Part shown: positions 52,551-60,321 of the stretch, in pieces
How positions within the stretch are numbered: the stretch's first letter is position 1
Layout of the letters: each line of letters starts with the position of its first letter
Assembly (NCBI RefSeq): GCF_025147485.1
Contig: NZ_CP102263.1
Location: 2,307,501-2,371,500, forward strand
Direction: 5' to 3'
Length of the DNA stretch: 64,000 nucleotides
From: Bacteroides uniformis
GTDB taxonomy: Bacteria; Bacteroidota; Bacteroidia; Bacteroidales; Bacteroidaceae
Made by a program: the position numbers and the translations under genes
The notes under the pieces: generated by a model
What the model saw: only the letters and a program-made list of their open reading frames with translations
Told to the model about the DNA's origin: nothing
Database searches by the model: none

Positions 52551-53720
52551 ATGAATATTGGCATTATTTGTAAATACCCTATTCCGTATGGAATGGCAGC
52601 CACAACACGTATCTTCTCATATTCTAAGGGCTTATTAGAATGTGGTGATAAAGTTGATGTATGGTCAATTGCACCTAATAATTTTAACGCGAATAATAAT
52701 AATGAAGGCGTTTTTAATGGTATATCATATTTTTATTCATTCAGAAGCAAACGATTTAGTAATAAGCTATTCCATGCATATGAAATGATTTATTCTCTTT
52801 TTATCTTAGGTGTAAAATTACATAAAAGAGATAAAATTAGAAGATATGACGTGTTTATTATAAGCTCAGATAGTCTCATTTGCCTGCTGTATATGAGGGT
52901 ATTAAATATATTATTTAAGAGAAAACTTATTTTTATTTTTGATGAGTATCCAACACCTATTAGAGGTAAATTAAAGAATAAAATACCATTTTGGAAAGAA
53001 GTGATTTATCGTGTTATTTTAAGTAAATATTCAGGATATATTTCCATGACCGAAAATTTATTGAAATATTATAAAAAAATCACAGACAATCCAGGTATTA
53101 TAATTTCATCCATTACCGATGTCAATCGATTCCATAATATAATAAAAAAGCCTATAAATAAAACTAAGAAATTAATTTATATGGGAAATATGGAATTATC
53201 AAAAGATAATGTAGACAATATTTTGTACGCTTTATCTATCTTGCTAAGAGATAATTATGATGTTCATTTGTATCTTTTTGGAAAACCAAATTTAAAAGAT
53301 AAATCTATATTGGAAAGGATTATTGAGCAAGAGGGATTAGCAAACAACACAAGTTTTAGATTTGCTCAATATAATGATGTTCCAAAGATTCTATCAGAAG
53401 CAGACATTTTAGTTTCCTCCCAACCTGTGACTGTTCGTGCAGACGGAGGATTCCCAACTAAATTGGGAGAATATTTAATGTCGGGTACTCCTGTATTATC
53501 AACCAATGTTGGAGAAACATCAAAATACTTTAAGGATGGCGAACATATGTATTTTGCAAAACCAGAATCGCCATTGGATTATGCTAACAAGCTCAAATAT
53601 ATCATAGATAATTATGAGAAAGCATTAGCTGTTGCTAAAAAAGGGAAAATGCTAATAGAGCAATCGTATTCTCATATATCTGCTGGAGAAAAGATGCATA
53701 AATTTTTAAAATCATTATAA
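52551..53720 (+). CDS. GT4-type glycosyltransferase
   Basis: The 389-residue protein has a GT-B fold: N-terminal IGIICKYPIPYGMAATTRIF, and a C-terminal UDP-sugar site LVSSQPVTVRADGGFPTKLGEYLMSGTPVLSTNVGE (about 283-318) with the E-x7-E-like region. It adds one sugar of the repeat unit at the cytoplasmic face. The donor and linkage are not predictable. It lies 6 bp after wzy and is A/T-rich like its two upstream neighbours. Confidence 0.85.
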   Translation: MNIGIICKYPIPYGMAATTRIFSYSKGLLECGDKVDVWSIAPNNFNANNNNEGVFNGISYFYSFRSKRFSNKLFHAYEMIYSLFILGVKLHKRDKIRRYDVFIISSDSLICLLYMRVLNILFKRKLIFIFDEYPTPIRGKLKNKIPFWKEVIYRVILSKYSGYISMTENLLKYYKKITDNPGIIISSITDVNRFHNIIKKPINKTKKLIYMGNMELSKDNVDNILYALSILLRDNYDVHLYLFGKPNLKDKSILERIIEQEGLANNTSFRFAQYNDVPKILSEADILVSSQPVTVRADGGFPTKLGEYLMSGTPVLSTNVGETSKYFKDGEHMYFAKPESPLDYANKLKYIIDNYEKALAVAKKGKMLIEQSYSHISAGEKMHKFLKSL

Positions 53721-53725
53721 ATAGT

Positions 53726-54799
53726 ATGTCAGTATTCAAAGACAAAGTCCTGTTAATTACAGGCGGTACGGGTTCCTTTGGGAATGCTGTGCTACGTCGT
53801 TTTCTTGACAGCGACATCAAGGAAATCAGAATTTTCAGTCGTGATGAGAAGAAGCAGGACGATATGCGTCACCGCTTGCAGAATTCTAAGGTGAAGTTCT
53901 ATATCGGTAATGTCCGCAACAAGACTTCTGTAGATATTGCTATGCGTGGTGTTGACTACGTTTTTGCCGCCGCCGCTCTCAAGCAGGTGCCGAGTTGTGA
54001 GTTTTTCCCTATGGAGGCTACTCGCACTAATGTTCTCGGTACTGGAAACGTTCTTCTTTCTGCTATCGAGCATGGGGTAAAAAATGTTGTGGTCCTTTCT
54101 ACTGATAAGGCAGCTTATCCTATCAATGCTATGGGTATCAGCAAAGCACTTATGGAGAAGGTTGCGATTGCTAAGGGTCGTGAACTTGGCGAGGGTGCGG
54201 CTACTACCATTTGTTGTACTCGTTATGGTAACGTTATGGCAAGCCGCGGTTCTGTTATCCCTTTGTGGGTTGAGCAGATGATAGAGGGTAATCCTATTAC
54301 TATCACTGATCCGAATATGACCCGCTTTATGATGACTCTTGATGATGCTGTTGACTTGGTTATATACGCGTTTACCCATGGTCATAATGGTGATCTTTTT
54401 GTCCAAAAGGCTCCTGCCGCTACTTTGGAGACTCTTGCTACCGCACTGAAGGAAATATATTCTAAGGTTGATCCGAAATATGGAGATACTGAGGTTCGCG
54501 TTATTGGTACTCGCCACGGTGAGAAACTTTATGAGACTCTTGTCACTCGCGAGGAGATGGCTAAGGCTATTGATATGGGCAATTATTACCGTATTCCTTG
54601 TGATAACCGTGACTTAAATTATGACAAGTTCTTCTCTGAGGGTGATGAGGTGGTTTCTCGTATTGAGGATTATCATAGCCACAATACTCAGCGCCTTGAT
54701 GTTGAGGGTATGAAGAAGCAGTTGATGCGTCTGCGCTTTATTCAGGAGGATTTGGGCTTGATTGAGAAGGCAAAGGCGCGCGAAATCCGTTCCGAATAG
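53726..54799 (+). CDS. UDP-GlcNAc 4,6-dehydratase/epimerase (CapE/FnlA type)
   Basis: The 357-residue SDR protein has LLITGGTGSFGNAVLRRFL (about 9-27), FAAAALKQVPSCEFFPMEA (about 80-98), and a modified active site VLSTDKAAYPINAMGISKALMEK (about 123-145), with MGxxK replacing YxxxK as in the CapE/FlaA1 group. CapE makes the 4-keto-6-deoxy sugar that starts UDP-L-FucNAc synthesis. A small hairpin GCCGGT/ACCGGC (54801-54820) follows the gene. Codon use is more G/C-rich than in the preceding three genes, consistent with modular origin. Confidence 0.88.
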   Translation: MSVFKDKVLLITGGTGSFGNAVLRRFLDSDIKEIRIFSRDEKKQDDMRHRLQNSKVKFYIGNVRNKTSVDIAMRGVDYVFAAAALKQVPSCEFFPMEATRTNVLGTGNVLLSAIEHGVKNVVVLSTDKAAYPINAMGISKALMEKVAIAKGRELGEGAATTICCTRYGNVMASRGSVIPLWVEQMIEGNPITITDPNMTRFMMTLDDAVDLVIYAFTHGHNGDLFVQKAPAATLETLATALKEIYSKVDPKYGDTEVRVIGTRHGEKLYETLVTREEMAKAIDMGNYYRIPCDNRDLNYDKFFSEGDEVVSRIEDYHSHNTQRLDVEGMKKQLMRLRFIQEDLGLIEKAKAREIRSE

Positions 54800-54973
54800 C
54801 CGGTGTGTGAAAACCGGCAATCTACTGCGTTACCATCGACTTCGCAAAGTATTTTTTTTGGGGGGGGAACAATTATTCAAAGTGTTCCCGCTATTGAGAA
54901 ATCACCAATAGGAAATCTTTTACACACAGGAAGACATTATCTTTCTTTTCCATCATAATTAAATTTTATCTCA
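54800..54973 (+). other. Non-coding gap with T8G8 tract and hairpin
   Basis: T8 (54852-54859) joins G8 (54860-54867). GGGAACA (54865-54871) pairs with TGTTCCC (54883-54889), so tract length changes would alter the base of this hairpin. The gap lies between capE and capF, where the operon otherwise has almost no spacing. Confidence 0.6.
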
Positions 54974-56128
54974 ATGAAAATATTAGTTACCGGAGCCAAG
55001 GGCTTTGTCGGTCGAAATCTTGTTTCGCAACTTTACAATATCCGCGATGGCAAAGCTCGCAATTACGGCATTGACAGTGAGGACTTGGCCGTTTATGAAT
55101 ATGATATTGACAGTGACCCTGCCGACCTTGAGGAATATTGCAAGAATGCAGACTTTGTTTTCAATCTTGCCGGTGTTAACCGCCCGAAGGACAATTCTGA
55201 GTTTCTGAAGGGCAATTTCGGCTTTGCGTCGGTGCTTCTTGACACTTTGAAGAAGTATGGAAACACTTGCCCTGTTATGATTTCATCATCTATTCAGGCG
55301 GTTCTTGACAATCCTTACGGTGAGTCGAAGCGTGCTGGCGAGCAGTTGATGTTTGAATATTCGGCGGAAACTGGAGCGAAAGTGCTTGTCTACCGCTTCC
55401 CGAACGTTTTCGGAAAGTGGTGTCGTCCAAACTATAATAGTGCCATTGCAACTTTCTGCAACAATATAGCGAATGATCTTCCTATTAGCGTCAATGACCC
55501 GAGCATTGTTATGAATCTTGTTTATATAGACGACGTTGTTGATGAGATGATAGCGGCACTTAACGGCAACGAGCATTGCAATGAAAACTTCTGTGAAGTT
55601 CCAGTCACTCATACCCGCACACTTGGCGAGATTGTTGAGATTATCCGCTCGTTTAAGGATATGCCAGCAAATCTCGGCGTTGCAGATATGGGCGACGGTT
55701 TGGCTAAGAAACTCTATTCAACATACCTTACTTATCTGCCGAAGGAGCGTTTTGCGTATCCTTTGAAAATGAACGTCGACGAGCGCGGCAGTTTTACTGA
55801 ATTTATCAGGACAGCCGATCGTGGTCAGGTTGCGGTGAATATATCCAAACCGGGTATTACCAAAGGTGAGCACTGGCACCATACAAAGGTGGAGAAATTC
55901 GTTGTAGTCAGCGGTCACGGCCTTATTCAGATGCGTAAGGTCGATTCAGACGAGGTCGTCAATTTTGAGGTTTCCGGCGATAAAATCGAGGTTGTTGAGA
56001 CTATCCCGGGATACACTCATAACATTGTAAACCTTTCAGAAACAGAGAATCTTGTAACTCTGATTTGGTGTAACGAGTGCTTTGACCCGAACCGCCCAGA
56101 TACTTATTTCGATAAAGTAGTAAAATAG
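54974..56128 (+). CDS. CapF/FnlB-type bifunctional UDP-sugar reductase/epimerase
   Basis: The 384-residue protein has an N-terminal SDR domain (MKILVTGAKGFVGRNLVSQL; NPYGESKRAGEQL about 116-128 with YxxxK) and a C-terminal cupin (about 255-375; ISKPGITKGEHWHHTKVEKF with metal-binding His residues). CapF uses its cupin for C3 epimerisation and its SDR part for C4 reduction of the CapE product, giving the UDP-6-deoxy-L-talose-type intermediate. The next genes continue the pathway. Confidence 0.9.
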   Translation: MKILVTGAKGFVGRNLVSQLYNIRDGKARNYGIDSEDLAVYEYDIDSDPADLEEYCKNADFVFNLAGVNRPKDNSEFLKGNFGFASVLLDTLKKYGNTCPVMISSSIQAVLDNPYGESKRAGEQLMFEYSAETGAKVLVYRFPNVFGKWCRPNYNSAIATFCNNIANDLPISVNDPSIVMNLVYIDDVVDEMIAALNGNEHCNENFCEVPVTHTRTLGEIVEIIRSFKDMPANLGVADMGDGLAKKLYSTYLTYLPKERFAYPLKMNVDERGSFTEFIRTADRGQVAVNISKPGITKGEHWHHTKVEKFVVVSGHGLIQMRKVDSDEVVNFEVSGDKIEVVETIPGYTHNIVNLSETENLVTLIWCNECFDPNRPDTYFDKVVK

Positions 56129-56134
56129 CAGGTT

Positions 56135-56533
56135 ATGTTGGTTATCGACAAAGAATTGCTTGACGGGGTAACGGCACAGGCAAAGGCGAGTCCCCGTTTG
56201 CGGATGAACTACAATCTGCATGACAGTCTTGAGGCAAAGGCGCAGAGACTGATGAACGCTATGGAACCCGGAACCGATTTGCCGATTCACCGCCATACCC
56301 ATACTGCAGAAACGTATTTCGTTCTACGCGGTAGAATCAACGTGCTGTTTTACGGTGAAGATGGTCAGTTGGAAGAAAGCCGTGAACTTGACCCCTTGAA
56401 AGGATGTTACGGCGTTCAGATTCCTATCGGTCAATGGCATACGATTGAGGTCCTTGAAAGCGGAACGGTAATCTTTGAAGTTAAGGATGGACCGTACACA
56501 CCACTTACTCCTAAAAATACAATGACAAAATAA
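56135..56533 (+). CDS. WbuC-family cupin metalloprotein
   Basis: The 132-residue protein has MEPGTDLPIHRHTHTAETYFVLRG (about 48-71), a cupin metal site with three His and one Glu, and the following YGVQIPIGQWHTIEVL. WbuC genes occur beside FnlABC genes in other bacteria; their role is not settled. It lies 6 bp after capF and 6 bp before capG, so its link with the L-FucNAc pathway is firm by position. Confidence 0.88.
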   Translation: MLVIDKELLDGVTAQAKASPRLRMNYNLHDSLEAKAQRLMNAMEPGTDLPIHRHTHTAETYFVLRGRINVLFYGEDGQLEESRELDPLKGCYGVQIPIGQWHTIEVLESGTVIFEVKDGPYTPLTPKNTMTK

Positions 56534-56539
56534 AATATT

Positions 56540-57721
56540 ATGGAATTAAAAACTGACTATTCAGATATAAAATTTGCGGAAAACGGCAAGTTGAAACTTT
56601 TGATAATTGTAGGAACAAGACCTGAAATTATCCGCCTTGCAGCCGTTATCAGTAAGTGCCGCATCTATTTCGACACAATCCTTGCTCATACAGGCCAGAA
56701 CTATGACTATAACTTGAACGGCATCTTTTTCAAAGACCTGAAGTTGAAAGAACCAGAAGTGTATATGGATGCCGTTGGCGATGACCTCGGTTCAACAATG
56801 GGAAATATCATAAGTGCTTCCTATAAACTCATGTCGCAGGTAAAGCCCGATGCTGTACTTGTTCTTGGCGATACAAACTCATGCCTGTCAGTTATCGGAG
56901 CAAAGCGTCTGCACATACCTATCTTCCACATGGAAGCAGGTAATAGATGCAAGGATGAGAACCTTCCGGAAGAGACAAACCGCCGTATCGTCGATATCAT
57001 CAGTGACGTCAACCTTGCCTATAGCGAGCATGCTCGCCGCTATCTTGCAGAATGCGGATTGCCGAAGGAGAGGACATACGTTACCGGTTCACCAATGGCG
57101 GAAGTCCTTCATAATAATCTTGAAGAGATTGAGGCAAGCGACATTCATAACCGTCTCGGCCTTGAAAAGGGCAAATATATCCTTCTTAGCGCCCACCGTG
57201 AGGAGAATATCGACTCAGAAAAGAACTTCACTTCATTGTTCCGGGCAATCAATGCGATGGCAGAGAAGTACGATATGCCGGTGCTTTATAGTTGCCACCC
57301 AAGAAGCCGCAAACGCCTTGCCGCAAACGGATTCCAATTAGACAAAAGAGTAATTCAGCACGAGCCTCTCGGATTTCATGATTATAACTGTCTCCAGATG
57401 AACGCATTTGCCGTTGTCAGCGACAGTGGAACATTGCCAGAGGAGAGTTCATTCTTCACATCAGTAGGCCATTCGTTCCCGGCAATCTGCATCCGCACGA
57501 GCACAGAGCGTCCGGAAGCCCTCGACAAGGCATGCTTCATATTGGCAGGCATTGACGAAAAATCATTGCTTCAGGCGGTTGATACAGCCGTAGAGATGAA
57601 CAAGAATCAAGATAACGGCATTCCAGTGCCAAACTATGTTGATGAGAACGTATCAACAAAGACCGTTAAACTCATCCAAAGTTACACCGGCGTTGTCAAT
57701 AAAATGATATGGAGAAAATAA
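56540..57721 (+). CDS. CapG/FnlC-type non-hydrolysing UDP-sugar 2-epimerase
   Basis: The 393-residue protein has LLIIVGTRPEIIRLAAVISK (about 19-38), LVLGDTNSCLSVIGAKRLHIPIFHMEAGNRC (about 106-136), AHREENID and SDSGTLPEESSFF, the hallmarks of the epimerase family. The long N-terminus and the motif GNRCKDENLPEETNRRI are of the CapG/FnlC type rather than WecB (compare GLRTHNIYSPWPEE in the other copy at 62238). It completes UDP-L-FucNAc. Confidence 0.9.
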   Translation: MELKTDYSDIKFAENGKLKLLIIVGTRPEIIRLAAVISKCRIYFDTILAHTGQNYDYNLNGIFFKDLKLKEPEVYMDAVGDDLGSTMGNIISASYKLMSQVKPDAVLVLGDTNSCLSVIGAKRLHIPIFHMEAGNRCKDENLPEETNRRIVDIISDVNLAYSEHARRYLAECGLPKERTYVTGSPMAEVLHNNLEEIEASDIHNRLGLEKGKYILLSAHREENIDSEKNFTSLFRAINAMAEKYDMPVLYSCHPRSRKRLAANGFQLDKRVIQHEPLGFHDYNCLQMNAFAVVSDSGTLPEESSFFTSVGHSFPAICIRTSTERPEALDKACFILAGIDEKSLLQAVDTAVEMNKNQDNGIPVPNYVDENVSTKTVKLIQSYTGVVNKMIWRK

Positions 57722-57752
57722 TTAAGAATTTTACCTAAATCATCAATAAATA

Positions 57753-58934
57753 ATGAAAGTTCTTTATTCTCATCATGGCATGAAAGGAAAAAATGGATGG
57801 GGACGAACCTTTTATATGGCACAAGGATTAGCAGATTTAGGACATGATGTGACCTTATTAACAATCAATCCTAAATGTTCATTCTTTAAGATAAATACTA
57901 TTATCTATCAAGGTGTTAAAATAAAAGTACTACCAGACTTTTTTCCTGCCAAAATGAAATCCTCAGGTTTTGCTATTTGGAGTACTTTATTTGGATTGAT
58001 ATACTCGATGTTCCATAAATTTGAAATATGTATAGCAGATTGTGGACATAGATTTACTTCCTTACCTTGTAAATTAAATAGATTTATTTATCATTCTGTT
58101 TATATTTCTGAGTGGTGGGATTTCTTTGGTAAAGGAGGTTATATTAAAAAGAAAAGTAGATTGTTTAGGTTAACATACGGTAGACTGGAATGCTATAATG
58201 AACTCAACGATAAAAGAAAAGCTGATGCTATAGTCGTATTATCTACTTTTATGAAAGATAGGGCTGTTGAAAATGGAATTGACTCAGAAAAAATTTTTAT
58301 TGTTCCTGGTGGGTCTATAGTGAAAGATGTAAAGCCGTTATATCCATCCTATTCATCTGTTGAAAAACGAAAAATAAATATAGCATACATTGGCATTAAT
58401 AATCACGAAATTGATTTGATAGCTCCGTTTATAGAAGCATTGAAATGTGAAAATGTTAAAAACAGTTACAGGTTGATTCTATATGGGAATACTATCTCAA
58501 ACGAAAAGTGGAATCAATTAGGATTGTCTGAAATTGCTGAATATAGAGGATGGTTAGATTATTCTAAAGATGTTTCTACCTTAAAAGATATAGATGTGTT
58601 TTTGCAATTATTAGATGACAACAATGTTTCTAAAGCTGGATGGCCTAATAAATTAGGTGATTATTTAGCATTTGGGAAGCCCGTTATATTGTCACCTTAT
58701 GGTGATATAATTGATTTTGTAAAAAATGAAAAAGGTTTTTTTATAGTAGAATACAATAAATACTCGATATTAAAAATTTTACAAGAAATTAAAGATATAC
58801 CTTATAGCGATTTAAAGACCATGGGGTACGCTAATAGGCAATTAGCGGAAAAAATCTCATGGAAAAATAGAGCAAAAAATATAGAATATATATGCAATAA
58901 AATTAGATTTAATAATGAAACTGTCAAGAATTAA
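57753..58934 (+). CDS. GT4-type glycosyltransferase, WbuB-like (possible L-FucNAc transferase)
   Basis: The 393-residue protein has a GT-B fold with N-terminal SHHGMKGKNGWGRTFYMAQGL and a C-terminal site KAGWPNKLGDYLAFGKPVILSPYGD (about 293-317). In other bacteria a WbuB transferase follows the fnlABC genes and WbuC, so an L-FucNAc transferase role is inferred from position. It is A/T-rich. Its last 20 bases overlap the start of the G10 acyltransferase. Confidence 0.82.
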   Translation: MKVLYSHHGMKGKNGWGRTFYMAQGLADLGHDVTLLTINPKCSFFKINTIIYQGVKIKVLPDFFPAKMKSSGFAIWSTLFGLIYSMFHKFEICIADCGHRFTSLPCKLNRFIYHSVYISEWWDFFGKGGYIKKKSRLFRLTYGRLECYNELNDKRKADAIVVLSTFMKDRAVENGIDSEKIFIVPGGSIVKDVKPLYPSYSSVEKRKINIAYIGINNHEIDLIAPFIEALKCENVKNSYRLILYGNTISNEKWNQLGLSEIAEYRGWLDYSKDVSTLKDIDVFLQLLDDNNVSKAGWPNKLGDYLAFGKPVILSPYGDIIDFVKNEKGFFIVEYNKYSILKILQEIKDIPYSDLKTMGYANRQLAEKISWKNRAKNIEYICNKIRFNNETVKN

Positions 58935-59344
58935 AAAACTTGTCTTCCTTCATTTACAGCATTTGCCAATGAAGTCAAGGGGTTGGAGACCAACGCTTTG
59001 TAAATGGGGGGGGGGTAAACATCAAATGCCCTAAAAAGACCTTCATCGGAGAGGACGTTATTTTCGACACAAATTATCCCGAAGATATTGTCATTGAAGA
59101 GGGCGTGCGCCTGACTGTCGGCGTCCGGATTGTAACGCATTTCATGAACCCGAAGACAGGCAGTTATGACCGCGGTCAAGTGCATGTTGGCAAAGGAGCC
59201 TACATTGGCATGGGAACAATGGTTGTCAAGCCGGTCACAATCGGAGAAGGGGCAATCGTAGGCGCCGGGGCAATAGTGACGAAAGATATACCGTCAAACG
59301 AAGTATGGGCAGGAAACCCCGCCCGCTTTATCAGAAAACGATAA
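58915..59344 (+). pseudogene. Hexapeptide acyltransferase, out of frame at a G10 tract (phase OFF)
   Basis: ATG 58915 opens a frame encoding MKLSRIKKLVFLHLQHLPMK to TLCKW, then meets G10 at 59006-59015 and stops after about ten codons. In the frame one base later the protein continues IKCPKKTFIGEDVIFDTNYP, HVGKGAYIGMGTMVVKPVTI and IVTKDIPSNEVWAGNPARFI to 59344, a complete left-handed beta-helix acyltransferase (about 143 residues). G11 or G8 would restore one frame. N-terminal and C-terminal parts both match the family, so the tract is the only lesson in the gene. A phase-variable O- or N-acetyltransferase is inferred. Confidence 0.82.
59006..59015 (+). repeat. G10 tract in an acyltransferase coding region
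   Basis: Ten G directly after AAAT, in codons for Trp-Gly-Gly-Gly. Flanking TTTGTAAAT and TAAA are identical to those of the tract at 41983. The count puts the gene out of frame. Confidence 0.9.
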
Positions 59345-59348
59345 AATT

Positions 59349-59846
59349 ATGCCAAACGCAATATTTTTTTACAGAATACAGAGGTGGTTATACTTACACC
59401 ACATTCCATTTTTACCTAAATTAATTCAACTATTAATTTTTCTGATTTACAACACTAAAATTACTGCTGATTCAAAAATCGGTAAAGGATCTTATTTTGT
59501 TTGTAAAGGAATTAGCACTGTACTAATCCCAGGAACGGAAATTGGAGAAAACTGCGTATTAGGTTTACGATTCTCAACAGTAAGAAAATTTCCATATAAA
59601 AACGTTCCTAAAATTGGCAATAACGTTTTTATCGGTCCAAACGTTGTAATCTGTGGACCAGTAGAAATTGGTGATAACTGTATTGTTGCAGCTAATTCGT
59701 TTGTTGATAAATCATTAAGGGGGGGGGTAATTGTTGCAGGCTCTCCTGCTAAAATAATCGGATATACTAAAGACTTAAACTATAATATTTCTTCAAATCA
59801 AAAAGATTTAGATGGAATAGCATCATATCTGCAACCAAAAGAGTAA
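59349..59846 (+). CDS. Hexapeptide acyltransferase with in-frame G9 tract (phase ON)
   Basis: The 165-residue protein resembles serine-acetyltransferase-like capsule enzymes: FYRIQRWLYLHHIPFLPKL N-terminus, KIGKGSYFVCKG, TEIGENCVLG, KIGNNVFIGPNVVICGPVEI and VIVAGSPAKIIGYT. Nine G (59719-59727) code for Arg-Gly-Gly-Val in the last helix turn; loss or gain of one would truncate the C-terminal 40 residues. It is a close paralogue of the next gene (same FYR-RWLYLHHIP-LPKL opening). It starts 4 bp after the G10 gene. Confidence 0.85.
   Translation: MPNAIFFYRIQRWLYLHHIPFLPKLIQLLIFLIYNTKITADSKIGKGSYFVCKGISTVLIPGTEIGENCVLGLRFSTVRKFPYKNVPKIGNNVFIGPNVVICGPVEIGDNCIVAANSFVDKSLRGGVIVAGSPAKIIGYTKDLNYNISSNQKDLDGIASYLQPKE
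59719..59727 (+). repeat. G9 tract in an acyltransferase coding region
   Basis: Nine G read as AGG GGG GGG G(TA). In frame at this length. Confidence 0.9.
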
Positions 59847-59888
59847 ATCAAAAGTTGCAATCGGATATAGTTTTAAAAGGATAAAACT

Positions 59889-60315
59889 ATGTTGAATGCA
59901 ATCTCTTTTTATCGGGTATCAAGGTGGCTGTACTTGCACCACATTCCTGTACTGCCAAAATTGATAACATTGCTTATTTTCCTAATTTACAACAGCAAGA
60001 TTCCATACCAGGCAAAGATTGGCAGAGGGTCAACTTTTGGATACGGAGGTATGGGTGTTGTTATCCATTCTAAATCAATTATAGGGGTAAACTGCACTAT
60101 ATGTCAGCAAGTTTCCATAGGGGGGTAATTCAAGATTTCCGGAAGTACCAGTGATAGGTAATAATGTTTATATTGCGAAAGGTTCTATCGTTATGGGTGG
60201 TATAACAATCGGAAACAATGTTACAATAGGAGCAAACGCAGTCGTAACCAAACCAATTCCCGATAATGCTATCGTTGCAGGCGTACCCACCAAAATTCTA
60301 AGGACTAAAGAATAA
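59889..60315 (+). pseudogene. Serine-acetyltransferase-like hexapeptide protein, out of frame at a G6 tract (phase OFF)
   Basis: ATG 59889 reads 79 codons (MLNAISFYRVSRWLYLHHIP to NCTICQQVSIGG) and stops at 60128, directly after G6 (60120-60125). With five G the frame would continue NSRFPEVPVIGNNVYIAKGS, TIGNNVTIGANAVVTKPI and IVAGVPTKILRTKE to a TAA at 60315, a full family-length protein of about 142 residues. The lesion is exactly at the G run. The gene starts 42 bp after its paralogue and ends 6 bp before the next gene. Confidence 0.82.
60120..60125 (+). repeat. G6 tract in an acyltransferase coding region
   Basis: Six G after ATA; five would keep the frame. A G4 tract with similar context (ATAGGGGTAA) lies 36 bp upstream in the same gene. 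Confidence 0.85.
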
Positions 60316-60321
60316 CATAAT

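Noticed and set aside
59004..59018. ATG overlapping the G10 tract as an alternative acyltransferase start
   Set aside because: ATG followed by three GGG codons meets TAA at once in the present G10 state, and the upstream 30 codons are family-like, so the true start is at 58915.
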